Shown in pieces: positions 1-7,999 of a DNA stretch of 64,000 bases. Within the stretch, counting starts at the first letter, position 1. Each line of letters opens with the position of its first letter. This DNA comes from Methanobacteriota archaeon (GTDB taxonomy: Archaea; Halobacteriota; Methanomicrobia; Methanomicrobiales; Methanomicrobiaceae). Location: the NCBI GenBank assembly GCA_016841665.1, contig JAENYT010000007.1:1-64000 (forward strand), read 5' to 3'. The position numbers were made by a program, and so were the translations under genes. Under the pieces are notes generated by a model. It did no database searches. It saw nothing but the letters and a program-made list of their open reading frames with translations, and was not told the origin of the DNA.

Positions 1-1043
1 GCGAGCGCCCCCACCACGCCCCGTCCGCCGGCAAGGCGCACACCATTGCGTTCGGCGACCCCTTCACAGGCACTTCTGGACACCCGCTGTGCCCGGGCAT
101 CGAGGCCAAACGATCGCAGGTCATCGGGGATGGTAAAGCCGGTTTTCATGGCAAGTCCCCATTCTTCAGAGATCGATTCATCCGAGACAAAGCGCGACGC
201 ACGCTCCATGAGCCCGTCGACGACTCTTGGTTCTGCAGCGATCTCGATGTAGCTGCAGGAGTTTCCGGCGGTCTTTTCCTCAATGCCCGGGTAGAGCATC
301 GCAACCCTGTGCATGATGGGGATGATCCCGGGCATTTTCGAGAGGTGCTGCAGCAGTGCGATCGCCAGAGCAAACGTGGCGCCTGCATCCCGTGAATCGG
401 TGTCATCGAGGCCGATGATGACATGGGTCAGTGCCCTGGTATAGACCTCTCCTTCGACGGTGTCTCCGAAGCGGAGGATATCAACATTTTCGACCCCCTC
501 GGCCATCGCCATCATCTCGGTCAGCGAGAAGGCGGGACCGCCGGTACAGCGGATGTGCTGGATGACGTAGTTGCCCTCCCTTCGCACCCCGACCACGCCC
601 ACCGCCGCTCTGGGGTAGAGGCCGATCTCCGCGGTCCCCTCCCCAAGACGGGCCAGTTCGAACAGCAACGTCCCGTCACGGGCGACCTCGGTGACGACGC
701 CTCCCGCTTTGCGGTGATGGTGGGTGCAGTACGCAGCACACCCGCCGCTCATGCATTCGTGGTAAATGCTCACAATATCCCCGTCGACGGTGGTGAAAAT
801 GCGTTTGCAGGCGCTGGAGAGCATCGCGCTGCTTGCTGCATATCTGGCCGGATACCGTCCCCGTTTTTCCTCTTTCAGGATGACACACCGCTCTTCGATG
901 AGACGGTTCACCCAGTCCTGGACCGTGCTGCGGGGCATCCGGGTGCGGTCCGAGAGATCGTGTACCGTAAAGCTCCCCGCATCGAGGGTCAGCTGGCGCA
1001 TTAAATCGAGCAATTCTCTACGTTTCTCAAGTACGCTCGACAT
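1..1043 (-). CDS. Winged-helix protein with TiaS-like domain, resembling methanogenesis marker protein 11 (3' end outside window)
   Basis: About 347 codons are visible and no stop is reached before the window edge. Residues ~8-65 look like a winged-helix DNA-binding domain (DLSDRTRMPRSTVQDWV). A middle domain has a Cys/His patch (HECMSGGCAAYCTHHH, ~95-110). Residues ~207 onward carry the IIGLDDTDSRDAGATF motif typical of the TiaS-like (tRNA-Ile2 agmatinylcytidine synthetase) fold. The order of blocks resembles, from memory, the family called methanogenesis marker protein 11, whose biochemical role is not known; the N-terminal helix-turn-helix looks like an addition. The ATG start lies 17 nt inside the 3' end of the homoserine dehydrogenase gene, so the two are probably cotranscribed. 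TiaS itself is less likely because its later domains are not evident in what is visible. Confidence 0.6.
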   Translation of the reverse strand, partial: MSSVLEKRRELLDLMRQLTLDAGSFTVHDLSDRTRMPRSTVQDWVNRLIEERCVILKEEKRGRYPARYAASSAMLSSACKRIFTTVDGDIVSIYHECMSGGCAAYCTHHHRKAGGVVTEVARDGTLLFELARLGEGTAEIGLYPRAAVGVVGVRREGNYVIQHIRCTGGPAFSLTEMMAMAEGVENVDILRFGDTVEGEVYTRALTHVIIGLDDTDSRDAGATFALAIALLQHLSKMPGIIPIMHRVAMLYPGIEEKTAGNSCSYIEIAAEPRVVDGLMERASRFVSDESISEEWGLAMKTGFTIPDDLRSFGLDARAQRVSRSACEGVAERNGVRLAGGRGVVGAL

Positions 1044-2013
1044 AGCAATCACGGATGAAGAGAATGTCGGAGATGATGGCGCTCGCGGTTTCACGCGAAC
1101 CCGCACCCCTCCCGATCAGCGTGACCTCGCCTGCCATATCCGTCTCCACCGTCACCGCATTCAGGGTGTCCCTGACTACGAGGGGGTGATCCTTTGAGAG
1201 AATGCGGGGGGAGACCTTCAGCACCCGTTTTTCAGGGATGATTTCGCCGATAAGGCGGATGGTGCAGTCGAGTTCCTCGGCGAGGGCGAGCGCATCGGTG
1301 GTCAGGCTGTCGATCCCGGTGATATCCACATCCTTGAGCGACACATTGAGGCCCCAGATGCTGTTGGCCAGAATGACCAGTTTTATCGCCGCATCGATTC
1401 CCTTCACGTCATAGGTGGGATCCGCTTCCGCATACCCGAGCTCCCGGGCCTCGAGCAGCGCCTGACTGTAGCTCAGCCCCTCGTCGGTCATGCGGGTGAG
1501 GATGTAGTTGCAGGTGCCGTTGAATACGCCATGGAGCCCGTTGATCGTGTTGCCCGCGAGACCCATTTCAAGTGCCTGGATGAGGGGAATCGCCCCGCAT
1601 ACGGTGGCTTCGTATCGCAGCTGGACATTGCTGGATGCTGCCTGCTGCATCAGTGCATCATAGCGGAGGGCGATCGGCCCTTTATTCGAAGTGACAACGT
1701 GTTTGCCGGATGCAAGCGCACGGGTGATATAGCCGAGCGCAGGTTCTCCGCTGTCGGCATTCGTGGGAGTGACCTCAACCAGTACATCGTACACCCCTGA
1801 TCCGATTACATCGTCCGCCGTGATCGCCGGATCGCCGCACAACCCTGTTTCCCGCTTCCGCTGCAGCACATCCCGGATATCGATGCCGTCCGCATCGATA
1901 ACGGCGCTGCGTGAGTCTGCAAGTGCGGTGATAGTCAGGCCGAGATCCTTGGTGCTCACCGCTTCGGCAATACCCCTCCCCACGGAGCCGAAGCCCAGCA
2001 TCGCGATTCTCAT
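1027..2013 (-). CDS. hom: Homoserine dehydrogenase
   Basis: Reduces aspartate semialdehyde to homoserine with NAD(P)H, on the path to threonine and methionine. The 328-residue protein starts with a Rossmann dinucleotide motif GFGSVG (residues 7-12). It has the SNKGPIAL segment and the catalytic-domain signature GYAEADPTYDVKGIDAA with its conserved Asp and Lys residues. It is the short form without a C-terminal ACT domain. The immediately upstream gene encodes a free-standing ACT protein and overlaps it by ATGA (2010-2013), so amino-acid control may be supplied in trans. Length and motifs fit archaeal enzymes. Identity is secure; the in-trans regulation is inference. Confidence 0.95.
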   Translation of the reverse strand: MRIAMLGFGSVGRGIAEAVSTKDLGLTITALADSRSAVIDADGIDIRDVLQRKRETGLCGDPAITADDVIGSGVYDVLVEVTPTNADSGEPALGYITRALASGKHVVTSNKGPIALRYDALMQQAASSNVQLRYEATVCGAIPLIQALEMGLAGNTINGLHGVFNGTCNYILTRMTDEGLSYSQALLEARELGYAEADPTYDVKGIDAAIKLVILANSIWGLNVSLKDVDITGIDSLTTDALALAEELDCTIRLIGEIIPEKRVLKVSPRILSKDHPLVVRDTLNAVTVETDMAGEVTLIGRGAGSRETASAIISDILFIRDCYVERT

Positions 2014-2504
2014 GGATAGCCCTCCAGGGGTTCGATGACAAGGAGATCCTTTTCTGTGGCAACATTGCGCAGGAGGTCGATAGCCCTGCCCATCTCCCCC
2101 AATGAGGCCGATTTAAGGGTGATCTTCGCAGAGGAGGGTTCGTTGATTGCAGGCATCACCATGCCGAGTTCGGCAACCTCCGCCAGCCCTGAGGAATCTA
2201 TCCTGTCCACCGTGTCGGTGAGGTCCGTGTGCATGATATGGCCGATGAGAATGACCGACCTGCGGATGAGGAGCCGCTCTTCACCGATCCTGACAACATT
2301 CACGCCCTGTGTTTTGAGGGTCCCCACGAGTGATTCGAGTTTGGTTTCGGGGATTTCGAGCATTATCTGCACATCGACCGTGTCCCCCGGGGCGGCAGCA
2401 GGGTCGCGCTGATGGATAATCGCCATGATGTTCCCCCCGACATCAGAAATCGGCTTGAGAGCGGCAATGAGCTGTCCCGGCTTGTCCTTCATCTCAAGCT
2501 TCAT
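2010..2504 (-). CDS. ACT-domain amino-acid-binding protein
   Basis: The 164-residue protein begins with an ACT-type stretch (MKLEMKDKPGQLIAALKPIS), the fold that binds amino acids in many biosynthetic regulators. The second half (SVILIGHIMHTDLTDTVDRI onward) looks like a further regulatory domain. I chose ATG 2504 because it opens directly into the ACT strand; an in-frame TTG at 2516 is the alternative. It is translationally coupled to homoserine dehydrogenase through an ATGA overlap, and such pairs are common in methanogens. A role as sensor for threonine or methionine pathway flux is likely but unproven. The promoter must lie in the ~140 bp shared with the divergent hydrogenase protease gene. 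Confidence 0.8.
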   Translation of the reverse strand: MKLEMKDKPGQLIAALKPISDVGGNIMAIIHQRDPAAAPGDTVDVQIMLEIPETKLESLVGTLKTQGVNVVRIGEERLLIRRSVILIGHIMHTDLTDTVDRIDSSGLAEVAELGMVMPAINEPSSAKITLKSASLGEMGRAIDLLRNVATEKDLLVIEPLEGYP

Positions 2505-2646
2505 CGATACCTGCAATCCTGTTCACCGGGTACACAGTTGTTGTGCCATGGAGATAAGTCTTTTACAATGGCTGGAAGACATGTTATCATATTCTCGGAC
2601 TATAGCGTGCCTGATCCCGAATCGAGCTCCCGGCACCACTGGAGGA

Positions 2647-3120
2647 ATGTCCATCCCGTCGCATCGAATATCCGGAAATAAAGCGTCGTGCGTGATCTGT
2701 TGCGGAAATCCCTACATGGGGAATGATGCTGCGGGCATCCGGGTAGGAGAACGACTCTCCGCCATGCATCCCGAACTTGAGGTGAAAGACGGCGGGCTTG
2801 GCGGTCTGGGTCTGATCCCCATGATGGAAGGGTATGAGAGGGTGATTGTTGTCGATGCCATGACCGGGTATGGGACCCCCGGCGAGGTGCATGTATTCAA
2901 TGAGCCGCCTTCCTCTACCTTTTTTCCGATGACCCTCCATGATGTGGGCATTGCGGAGACGCTCCAGATCGCATCCGCACTGGGTATAACCGCAGACGTG
3001 ATCGTCGTCGGGATCGAAGGCGGGGTGATCGAATCCTTCAGCAACCGCATGGACAGGGAAGTCGAGGAGGGGGTGGGGGAGGCCTGCCGGGTAGTTCTCG
3101 CCCTCCTCGAAAAAAAGTGA
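2647..3120 (+). CDS. Hydrogenase maturation protease (HycI/HyaD family)
   Basis: Ni-dependent endopeptidase that trims the C-terminus of a [NiFe]-hydrogenase large subunit after metal insertion. The family's opening motif is clear (CGNPYMGNDAAGIRVGERL) with the metal-ligand Asp in GND. The second acidic site (VVDAMTGYGTPGEV) and the His site (MTLHDVGIAETLQIA) are present. The start is uncertain: ATG 2647 gives 157 residues with GGAGG only one base away, while GTG 2692 would begin right at the conserved strand. No hydrogenase subunit lies nearby, so its client cannot be told. In methanogens candidates are F420-reducing or membrane-bound hydrogenases. Confidence 0.87.
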   Translation: MSIPSHRISGNKASCVICCGNPYMGNDAAGIRVGERLSAMHPELEVKDGGLGGLGLIPMMEGYERVIVVDAMTGYGTPGEVHVFNEPPSSTFFPMTLHDVGIAETLQIASALGITADVIVVGIEGGVIESFSNRMDREVEEGVGEACRVVLALLEKK

Positions 3121-3849
3121 TTATACGGAACCAGGTGCGCCGGTTACAATTTTTATCGCGTCTGCCACATCGGCGATCAGTTCACCGGGAATTCCCGCGA
3201 CCATCTCCTGGTCTTCGATGCCGGAGAATTTTCTCGAGCCGTCGCAGCCCATCGAGAAGTTGACTTCGCCGGTCATGTAGGGCAGGGCCACGGTGTCGGC
3301 ACACACGGACTGGATACCTGCCATCGAGCAATGGAGCCTGCCGCCCATCTTATAGAGGCAGGCCTGTGCGAGCTTGAGCATCATCCTGGGCTGGCCGACG
3401 ATAAGGACCACGTGGGGATCGAACGGCGTCTTCTCCAGCGGGGCGTACACGGTGGCGAAGGTGGGGCCCTCGTTGCCGCCCGGCACGTGCACGTTGGGGA
3501 CCTGGTCGATGGTGCGCATGCAGGCAGCCCAACTGTCGAATTTGCCCAGTTTGTAGTAGAATTCGCCGGATTTCAGGCTGGGCGTCAGCTCCCGCAGGCC
3601 GATCGCCCACGAACCGCCCATGCACTGGTGTTTTTCTGCGGTGGCATAGAATATCCGGCCTTCCTTGCGGGCAATGCTCACCATCATGCAGTGCCGGATC
3701 GTCTCTTCAATCTCGGGGATTCCGTCCGGAATCGCCTCCTCGCTCTTGGCGAGCTTGATCGCCACCGGCGATCCATCGAGGCCCAGGTACTCCTTGAGGG
3801 TTTCGGCAATCTCTTCGTAGGGAACGGACGTTCTCATCTCATCTACCAT
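3121..3849 (-). CDS. DUF169 family protein
   Basis: A 242-residue soluble protein with the features of DUF169, a family common in methanogens and anaerobes but without a settled function. Seen here are the opening YEEIAETLKEYLGLDGSPVA, a Cys in RHCMMV, the QCMGGSWAIGL segment, and a later Cys-rich half (QACLYKMGGRLHCSMAG, SVCADTVALPY, FSMGCDGSRKF). The repeated Cys residues suggest metal, heme or iron-sulfur binding, which is inference. The gene abuts the stop of the convergent hydrogenase protease gene. No operon partner is evident; about 120 bp separate its start from the next gene. Confidence 0.85.
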   Translation of the reverse strand: MVDEMRTSVPYEEIAETLKEYLGLDGSPVAIKLAKSEEAIPDGIPEIEETIRHCMMVSIARKEGRIFYATAEKHQCMGGSWAIGLRELTPSLKSGEFYYKLGKFDSWAACMRTIDQVPNVHVPGGNEGPTFATVYAPLEKTPFDPHVVLIVGQPRMMLKLAQACLYKMGGRLHCSMAGIQSVCADTVALPYMTGEVNFSMGCDGSRKFSGIEDQEMVAGIPGELIADVADAIKIVTGAPGSV

Positions 3850-3970
3850 GTGACATCACTCCAACAATCAGATTCTTGTGATCGTGCGGAACCCATGGAC
3901 CCCGCAGGTAATCATGGATTGCTCTGCGTGCGGCACCTTAAAAATTGTTGTTGGCACCCGAAAAAATCCA

Positions 3971-4786
3971 TTACAGGCGGCGCAGTTTGTTGTCCACCTT
4001 AACAAAGAAATTTTTACCGACATCCACGAATTTCGCCGGCTGTTCTGCCTTTGTTATCCGCAGAGTGCTGTTGGAATTGAGTTCTGTGGTGAACTGACCG
4101 TCGAGGACGAGCCTTGCGGTTTTTTCGCTCTCCAGCCGGATTTCAAGAATCCGTTCATCGCTGATGAGATGGGGACGGGAGGAGAGGAGGTAGGGAGCGA
4201 GCGGAACCATAAGGAACCCTTCGATGCGGGGATCGACGATCGGCCCGCCCGCACTCATGGCGTACGCCGTCGACCCGGTCGGCGTGCTGATCAGGAGACC
4301 GTCCGAGCGGAACCGCTCTGCGATGACTCCGTCGATGCCAATGGAGAACCTGAGCATCTTTGCCGGCCGCTGAGTCACGATGACCGCTTCGTTCAGCGCA
4401 TCGCCGACTTTTTTCCCGTTCAGGTGCAGGCTGATCCGCATCCTCGATTCGGTCCGGAATCCTGTGTCCCGGATTTTTTCGAAAAATGCGGGTGCTTCAT
4501 CAGGTTCAAGTTCAGCGAGAAATCCCACCTCCCCCCAGTTGATCCCGATCACCGGGATCTGCGTCTTCATGCGCTGGACCGCCAGAAGTACCGATCCGTC
4601 TCCGCCGACCACGGCGGCGATATCCGCCTGTGCTTCTGCAAGGTTGATGCCTGTCACGCCGAGAGCGCTCGCGGTCCGCGCTTCAAGGAGCACGTCATCT
4701 CCCGCGGATTCCAGTTGATGCGCAAGCGCTCTCGTGTATTCGAGCGCATCGGGATCATCAATTCTGGACATGAGCACGACGTTCAT
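3971..4786 (-). CDS. nadK: NAD kinase
   Basis: Phosphorylates NAD to NADP. The 271-residue protein has the hallmark GGDGS motif (residues 61-65), the NEAVIV segment, and the Gly-rich substrate loop [19 protein letters not shown] start it at ATG 4786, preceded by a purine-rich AGGGG; an in-frame TTG lies six bases upstream. It follows the inositol/fructose phosphatase gene by a few bases on the same strand, an arrangement known in archaea, where the two activities can even be fused (as in the NAD kinase/phosphatase of Methanocaldococcus). The pair may jointly tune NADP(H) levels. Confidence 0.95.
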   Translation of the reverse strand: MNVVLMSRIDDPDALEYTRALAHQLESAGDDVLLEARTASALGVTGINLAEAQADIAAVVGGDGSVLLAVQRMKTQIPVIGINWGEVGFLAELEPDEAPAFFEKIRDTGFRTESRMRISLHLNGKKVGDALNEAVIVTQRPAKMLRFSIGIDGVIAERFRSDGLLISTPTGSTAYAMSAGGPIVDPRIEGFLMVPLAPYLLSSRPHLISDERILEIRLESEKTARLVLDGQFTTELNSNSTLRITKAEQPAKFVDVGKNFFVKVDNKLRRL

Positions 4787-4795
4787 GAACAACCC

Positions 4796-5572
4796 CTATC
4801 GTAGATACTCGATGATTTTATGGTGCAGAGTCCGATTTGAGGCAACCATCGACTTCCCGACCGTGACCTCTTCGGGAAACGAAATAGGCTCTCCGGTATG
4901 ATCCGAGACGATTCCCCCCGCTTCCTCGCAGATTATCATCCCTGCAGCCGCATCAGTCACTCGCAGCGTCTCCCGGACATCGACGAACCCGTCGATCCGT
5001 CCGCAGGCGACATAGCATAGTTCGAGCGAGGATGCGCCAAGAAGGCGCCATCTCCGTATTTTTTGCCCCAGTTTGAGCACAGTTCCCGGATTGAACTTCC
5101 TCCCGTACACGCTGATGGAGCTCTCCTCGAGGTATGCGGTGGATGCGACATGCACCCTTGTGCCGTTCAGGAACGCACCCGACCCCTTCGTTGCATAAAA
5201 GGCTTCGTCATGTGCGAGATCTTTCACATACCCCTCGCAGATCGACCCTGCTTCCGCATAGGCCAGCGATACCGAATAAAACGGGATGCCTGAAACAGCG
5301 TTGAAGGTGCCGTCGATAGGGTCGAGAAACACCGTACGGTCCCCCGGTCCCGCCTGCAGTTTCCCCCGCTCCTCGCTGATAATTCTGTCGCAGAGGTCGT
5401 TTTCGAGCAGATAATCCACGACTACATCCTCGGCGACCTGATCAATCTGCTTTGTCGGGGTACCGTCGGCTCCCATTTTGACGTAGGCGCCGCCGGCCGA
5501 TCTTCCTACGAGGTCCCTGGTATGCTCTTCAACCAGCGTGGCGATCTCGTCGCAGGAACGAATGAATGTCAT
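4796..5572 (-). CDS. Inositol monophosphatase-family phosphatase (IMPase/FBPase/NADPase type)
   Basis: Mg-dependent sugar phosphatase of 258 residues. The metal-binding motifs are intact: EERG, DPIDGTFNAVSG, and the C-terminal signature TDAAAGMIICEEAGG. Archaeal members act on inositol-1-phosphate and often on fructose-1,6-bisphosphate, and some on NADP; the sequence alone does not decide among them. It is the first gene of a two-gene unit with NAD kinase, which makes NADP phosphatase activity worth considering. The start ATG 5572 leaves ~80 bp to the divergent IF-5A gene, which must hold both promoters. Confidence 0.9.
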   Translation of the reverse strand: MTFIRSCDEIATLVEEHTRDLVGRSAGGAYVKMGADGTPTKQIDQVAEDVVVDYLLENDLCDRIISEERGKLQAGPGDRTVFLDPIDGTFNAVSGIPFYSVSLAYAEAGSICEGYVKDLAHDEAFYATKGSGAFLNGTRVHVASTAYLEESSISVYGRKFNPGTVLKLGQKIRRWRLLGASSLELCYVACGRIDGFVDVRETLRVTDAAAGMIICEEAGGIVSDHTGEPISFPEEVTVGKSMVASNRTLHHKIIEYLR

Positions 5573-5606
5573 TGATCCAGTCTCTCTAATCCACCTTTAC
5601 GTTGAA

Positions 5607-5615
5607 TTTATTTAA
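5607..5615 (+). promoter_or_regulatory. Probable TATA box of the IF-5A-agmatinase operon
   Basis: The A/T-rich element TTTATTTAA lies about 37-45 bases upstream of the IF-5A ATG in an otherwise mixed 80-bp divergent spacer. Archaeal transcription usually starts ~25 bases downstream of the TATA element, giving a short leader here. Confidence 0.5.
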
Positions 5616-5651
5616 GTTAATTGAGATATCATACAGAAGAGATTGATCGTT

Positions 5652-6029
5652 ATGAAGGAACAAACTGAAATTGGTAAGCTGAAAGAAGGCCGCTACGTGG
5701 TTGTTGATGATGAACCCTGCAAAATTCTTTCAATATCAACATCGAAGCCTGGAAAACACGGATCTGCGAAATCGCGTATTGATGTGGTGGGCATTTTTGA
5801 CGGGATCAAGCGTTCGATCGTCCAGCCGGTCAGTGCGAAGACCTATGTGCCAATCGTGGAGCGCCGCACCGCCCAGATCATCTCAATTGCAGGAAATACC
5901 GTCCAGATGATGGACATCAAGGACTTCGATATGTTCGAAATGGAAGTCAGCGACGAGAAACTCGCTGAACTCGAAGCAGGAAAAGAGATCCCCTACATCG
6001 CCTCGATGGGCAAGAAAAAGCTCGATTAG
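5652..6029 (+). CDS. eif5a: Translation factor IF-5A (hypusine-containing)
   Basis: Archaeal IF-5A, which binds the ribosomal E site and eases peptide-bond formation at difficult sequences. The 125-residue protein has the modification loop STSKPGKHGSAK, in which K35 is the lysine expected to become deoxyhypusine/hypusine. The N-terminal SH3-like and C-terminal OB-fold regions are of normal length. ATG 5652 matches the usual family start; an in-frame TTG at 5643 is ignored. The agmatinase gene follows five bases later, linking the factor with the polyamine chemistry that feeds its own modification. Confidence 0.97.
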   Translation: MKEQTEIGKLKEGRYVVVDDEPCKILSISTSKPGKHGSAKSRIDVVGIFDGIKRSIVQPVSAKTYVPIVERRTAQIISIAGNTVQMMDIKDFDMFEMEVSDEKLAELEAGKEIPYIASMGKKKLD

Positions 6030-6034
6030 ATTGC

Positions 6035-6895
6035 ATGCCCTTTTTTTCCCATACTTCTTTTGCTGACGCAGATTCCTCATACGAGGACGCTCGTTACGTG
6101 CTGTTCGGCGTGCCCTATGACGGCACAACGTCGTTTCGCGCAGGAACGCGCGACGGTCCGCGGGCCATCCGTGAAGTTTCCTATAATTTCGAGACCTATA
6201 TCGCAGATATCGGCATCGATCTCGCCGGGGTCCCCATGGCGGATATGGGCGATATCGAGCCCTATTCCCTTCCCGGAGACGTAGTGGCACAGGTTCGCAC
6301 AGCAGTGGCGCAGATGCACCGCGACGGCAAGTTTCCGATCATGCTCGGCGGCGAACATTCGGTCACGGTCGGGGCGGTGCAGGCGCTGAAGCCCGACTGC
6401 TACGTGGTCTGCGACGCCCATCTCGACCTCCGCACCGAGTACGGCAACACCCTCTTCAACCACGCGTGCGTAACCCGAAGGGTGGCCGAGGAAGGCGTGA
6501 ATGAGATATTCATCATCGGTGCACGCAGCGGCACGAAGGAGGAGTATGCATTTGCCCGGGATCTCCACCTCTATTCAGCCGATGACGTGAGAATAAAGGG
6601 GATTCGGGCGGTTATCGATGAGATCATAGCAGCGGTTGACGGCAGATCCCTCTATCTCTCCATCGATGCCGATGCCATCGACTGCTGCCTGACTCCCGGC
6701 CTGGGTACCCCCGAGCCCTTCGGCATCACGCACTGGGACGTGCGGGATCTCGTGCGGGCGCTTGCTCCCCTCACGCTCAGCTTTGATTACGTGGAGGTTT
6801 GCCCGGTCGATGTAGGGCAGACGGCAGCGGTCGCGGCAAGGATTATTCGGGATTTTATCGCATCCCACTGGAAAGAAACCGGGTCATCGACATAG
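6035..6895 (+). CDS. speB: Agmatinase
   Basis: Ureohydrolase that converts agmatine to putrescine and urea. The 286-residue protein has the binuclear manganese motifs GGEHS, CDAHLDLR and SIDADAID, with their His and Asp ligands, and ends in a typical arginase-fold tail. It lies five bases after IF-5A and is almost surely cotranscribed. Archaea use agmatine-derived polyamines as the aminobutyl source for deoxyhypusine, so the operon joins the substrate pathway to the protein that is modified. The related guanidinobutyrase or formiminoglutamase activities cannot be excluded. Confidence 0.93.
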   Translation: MPFFSHTSFADADSSYEDARYVLFGVPYDGTTSFRAGTRDGPRAIREVSYNFETYIADIGIDLAGVPMADMGDIEPYSLPGDVVAQVRTAVAQMHRDGKFPIMLGGEHSVTVGAVQALKPDCYVVCDAHLDLRTEYGNTLFNHACVTRRVAEEGVNEIFIIGARSGTKEEYAFARDLHLYSADDVRIKGIRAVIDEIIAAVDGRSLYLSIDADAIDCCLTPGLGTPEPFGITHWDVRDLVRALAPLTLSFDYVEVCPVDVGQTAAVAARIIRDFIASHWKETGSST

Positions 6896-6946
6896 ATCCG
6901 CACAAAAAGCCCCGGATATGGGGCATATGCGCCCCTTTTCCGGATT

Positions 6947-7639
6947 CTACCGGTTCATATTCTGCGGCACCCTGATGGTGACGGTATAGGAATCGACGAA
7001 CCTCGTCGTGATGATGAAGTAGTAGTTTCTCTCTCCTTCGTAGAACTTCTCTTTCCATGGCCTGGGGTCGTTCTCCTCCCACAGGCGGGGGTCGAGGATG
7101 CCGGGATTAATGATCCGCACAAACCGGTTGGGGTCATTCGCATCCATGACCTGGATATTGATGGTCGGGTAAACAAGACCCGGTTCCGTCATCGGATCCA
7201 CGGTATAGTGCAGCTCCCAGTAGGGGAAGGGGACGGTGATGATCTCCGTCGTCCCGCTCCATTTGCCGTTGATGGTCGCGTAGGTCGTCATCTGGTAGCT
7301 GGAGGGGGGAAGCGAAGAGGGGATATTCGAGGTGATGTGCCCGTCTCCATCGAGATCCTGATGGTAGGTCTCCGGATTCACAAACCCCATCTCATGCACC
7401 GATCCGTCCCAGAGCGGCGTTGGTGTCGGGGTGGCGGTGCTCGGTGGTGCGGGAGTCGGGGGTTTGGAGAGAACCTCATGGGGGGTTGCCGCGGGTGTTG
7501 GCGTCTCCTCCCCGGCAAGAAACGGTATCACGCTTCCCAGCTCCATTTCGCCCTCTGAAAGCATGGGTTTCAGGCCGAACGAGAGAGCGAGCACGATAAT
7601 GACGGCAAGAGCGATTGGGGCAATATCCCGCCACTCCAT
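6947..7639 (-). CDS. Membrane-anchored exported protein with Pro/Thr linker, unknown function
   Basis: Not recognised as a named family. Residues ~7-25 (IAPIALAVIIVLALSFGL) form one N-terminal hydrophobic segment that probably acts as a signal anchor. A linker rich in Pro, Thr and Ala (~48-80) follows, typical of archaeal surface proteins. The remaining ~150 residues look like a compact extracellular beta domain with many aromatics (VPFPYWELHYTV, NYYFIITTRFVDSYTVTIRV). The gene runs against agmatinase and away from the archaellin gene. It could be a cell-surface or S-layer-associated protein; nothing ties it to the archaellum beyond position. Confidence 0.65.
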   Translation of the reverse strand: MEWRDIAPIALAVIIVLALSFGLKPMLSEGEMELGSVIPFLAGEETPTPAATPHEVLSKPPTPAPPSTATPTPTPLWDGSVHEMGFVNPETYHQDLDGDGHITSNIPSSLPPSSYQMTTYATINGKWSGTTEIITVPFPYWELHYTVDPMTEPGLVYPTINIQVMDANDPNRFVRIINPGILDPRLWEENDPRPWKEKFYEGERNYYFIITTRFVDSYTVTIRVPQNMNR

Positions 7640-7922
7640 ACCATTGGTATGGCATCTCGTGCTATTTTAATGCATACCTTTTTAAAGATCTTTATACCCT
7701 CGTCTCTCTGCCGATATGCTCATTGATAGACCGATTACCCGAGTAAATATGCCTGATTACAATCCCACGAGGCAACACGGATATGCGCCGTAGTTATCTA
7801 ATATGGTCGATTGCAAACGATAAACAGTAAGGATAATCTTAAAGGTAATTTTCCATTTCACCTCAATTTTTGGTCGTTTTGGGAAGTTTCCTTAAGAATC
7901 TTTCTGAAACCAATAAACAAAG

Positions 7923-7930
7923 TATATAAA
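7923..7930 (+). promoter_or_regulatory. Archaellin TATA box
   Basis: TATATAAA is a near-consensus archaeal TATA element. A start ~25 bases downstream would fall near 7950-7955, giving a leader of about 45-50 bases before the archaellin ATG at 8000. Confidence 0.7.
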
Positions 7931-7953
7931 GGATTTCTCTCTCAATACTTATC

Positions 7954-7986
7954 ATGAATATTGGAGGGATCCGATATTCGCTTTAA
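7954..7986 (+). other. Possible 10-codon upstream reading frame in the archaellin leader
   Basis: An ATG at 7954 opens MNIGGIRYSL followed by TAA at 7984-7986, just before the GGAGG that serves the archaellin start. The predicted transcription start falls almost on this ATG, so it could be read as a leaderless mini-gene. It contains its own GGAGG, which may instead be a second ribosome-binding site. Whether it is translated is unknown. Confidence 0.25.
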
Positions 7987-7999
7987 TGGAGGCATTGCA

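Larger units (their letters stand above)
7640..7999. promoter_or_regulatory. Divergent 360-bp spacer upstream of archaellin
   Basis: This AT-richer stretch holds no convincing gene. On the left it should contain the promoter of the minus-strand membrane protein (TTTAAAAAGG on that strand near 7675-7685). On the right it contains the archaellin TATA box. Between them are A/T tracts and an imperfect inverted repeat (CTTAAAGG near 7837 and CCTTAAG near 7890) that could bind a regulator; this is weak. Confidence 0.45.

Noticed and set aside
423-1197. Plus-strand open frames at the left edge
   Set aside because: They are antisense to the winged-helix/TiaS-like gene, which has coherent protein motifs.
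3331-4804. Plus-strand open frames of 223 and 308 codons
   Set aside because: Antisense to the DUF169 and NAD kinase genes and without recognisable domains.
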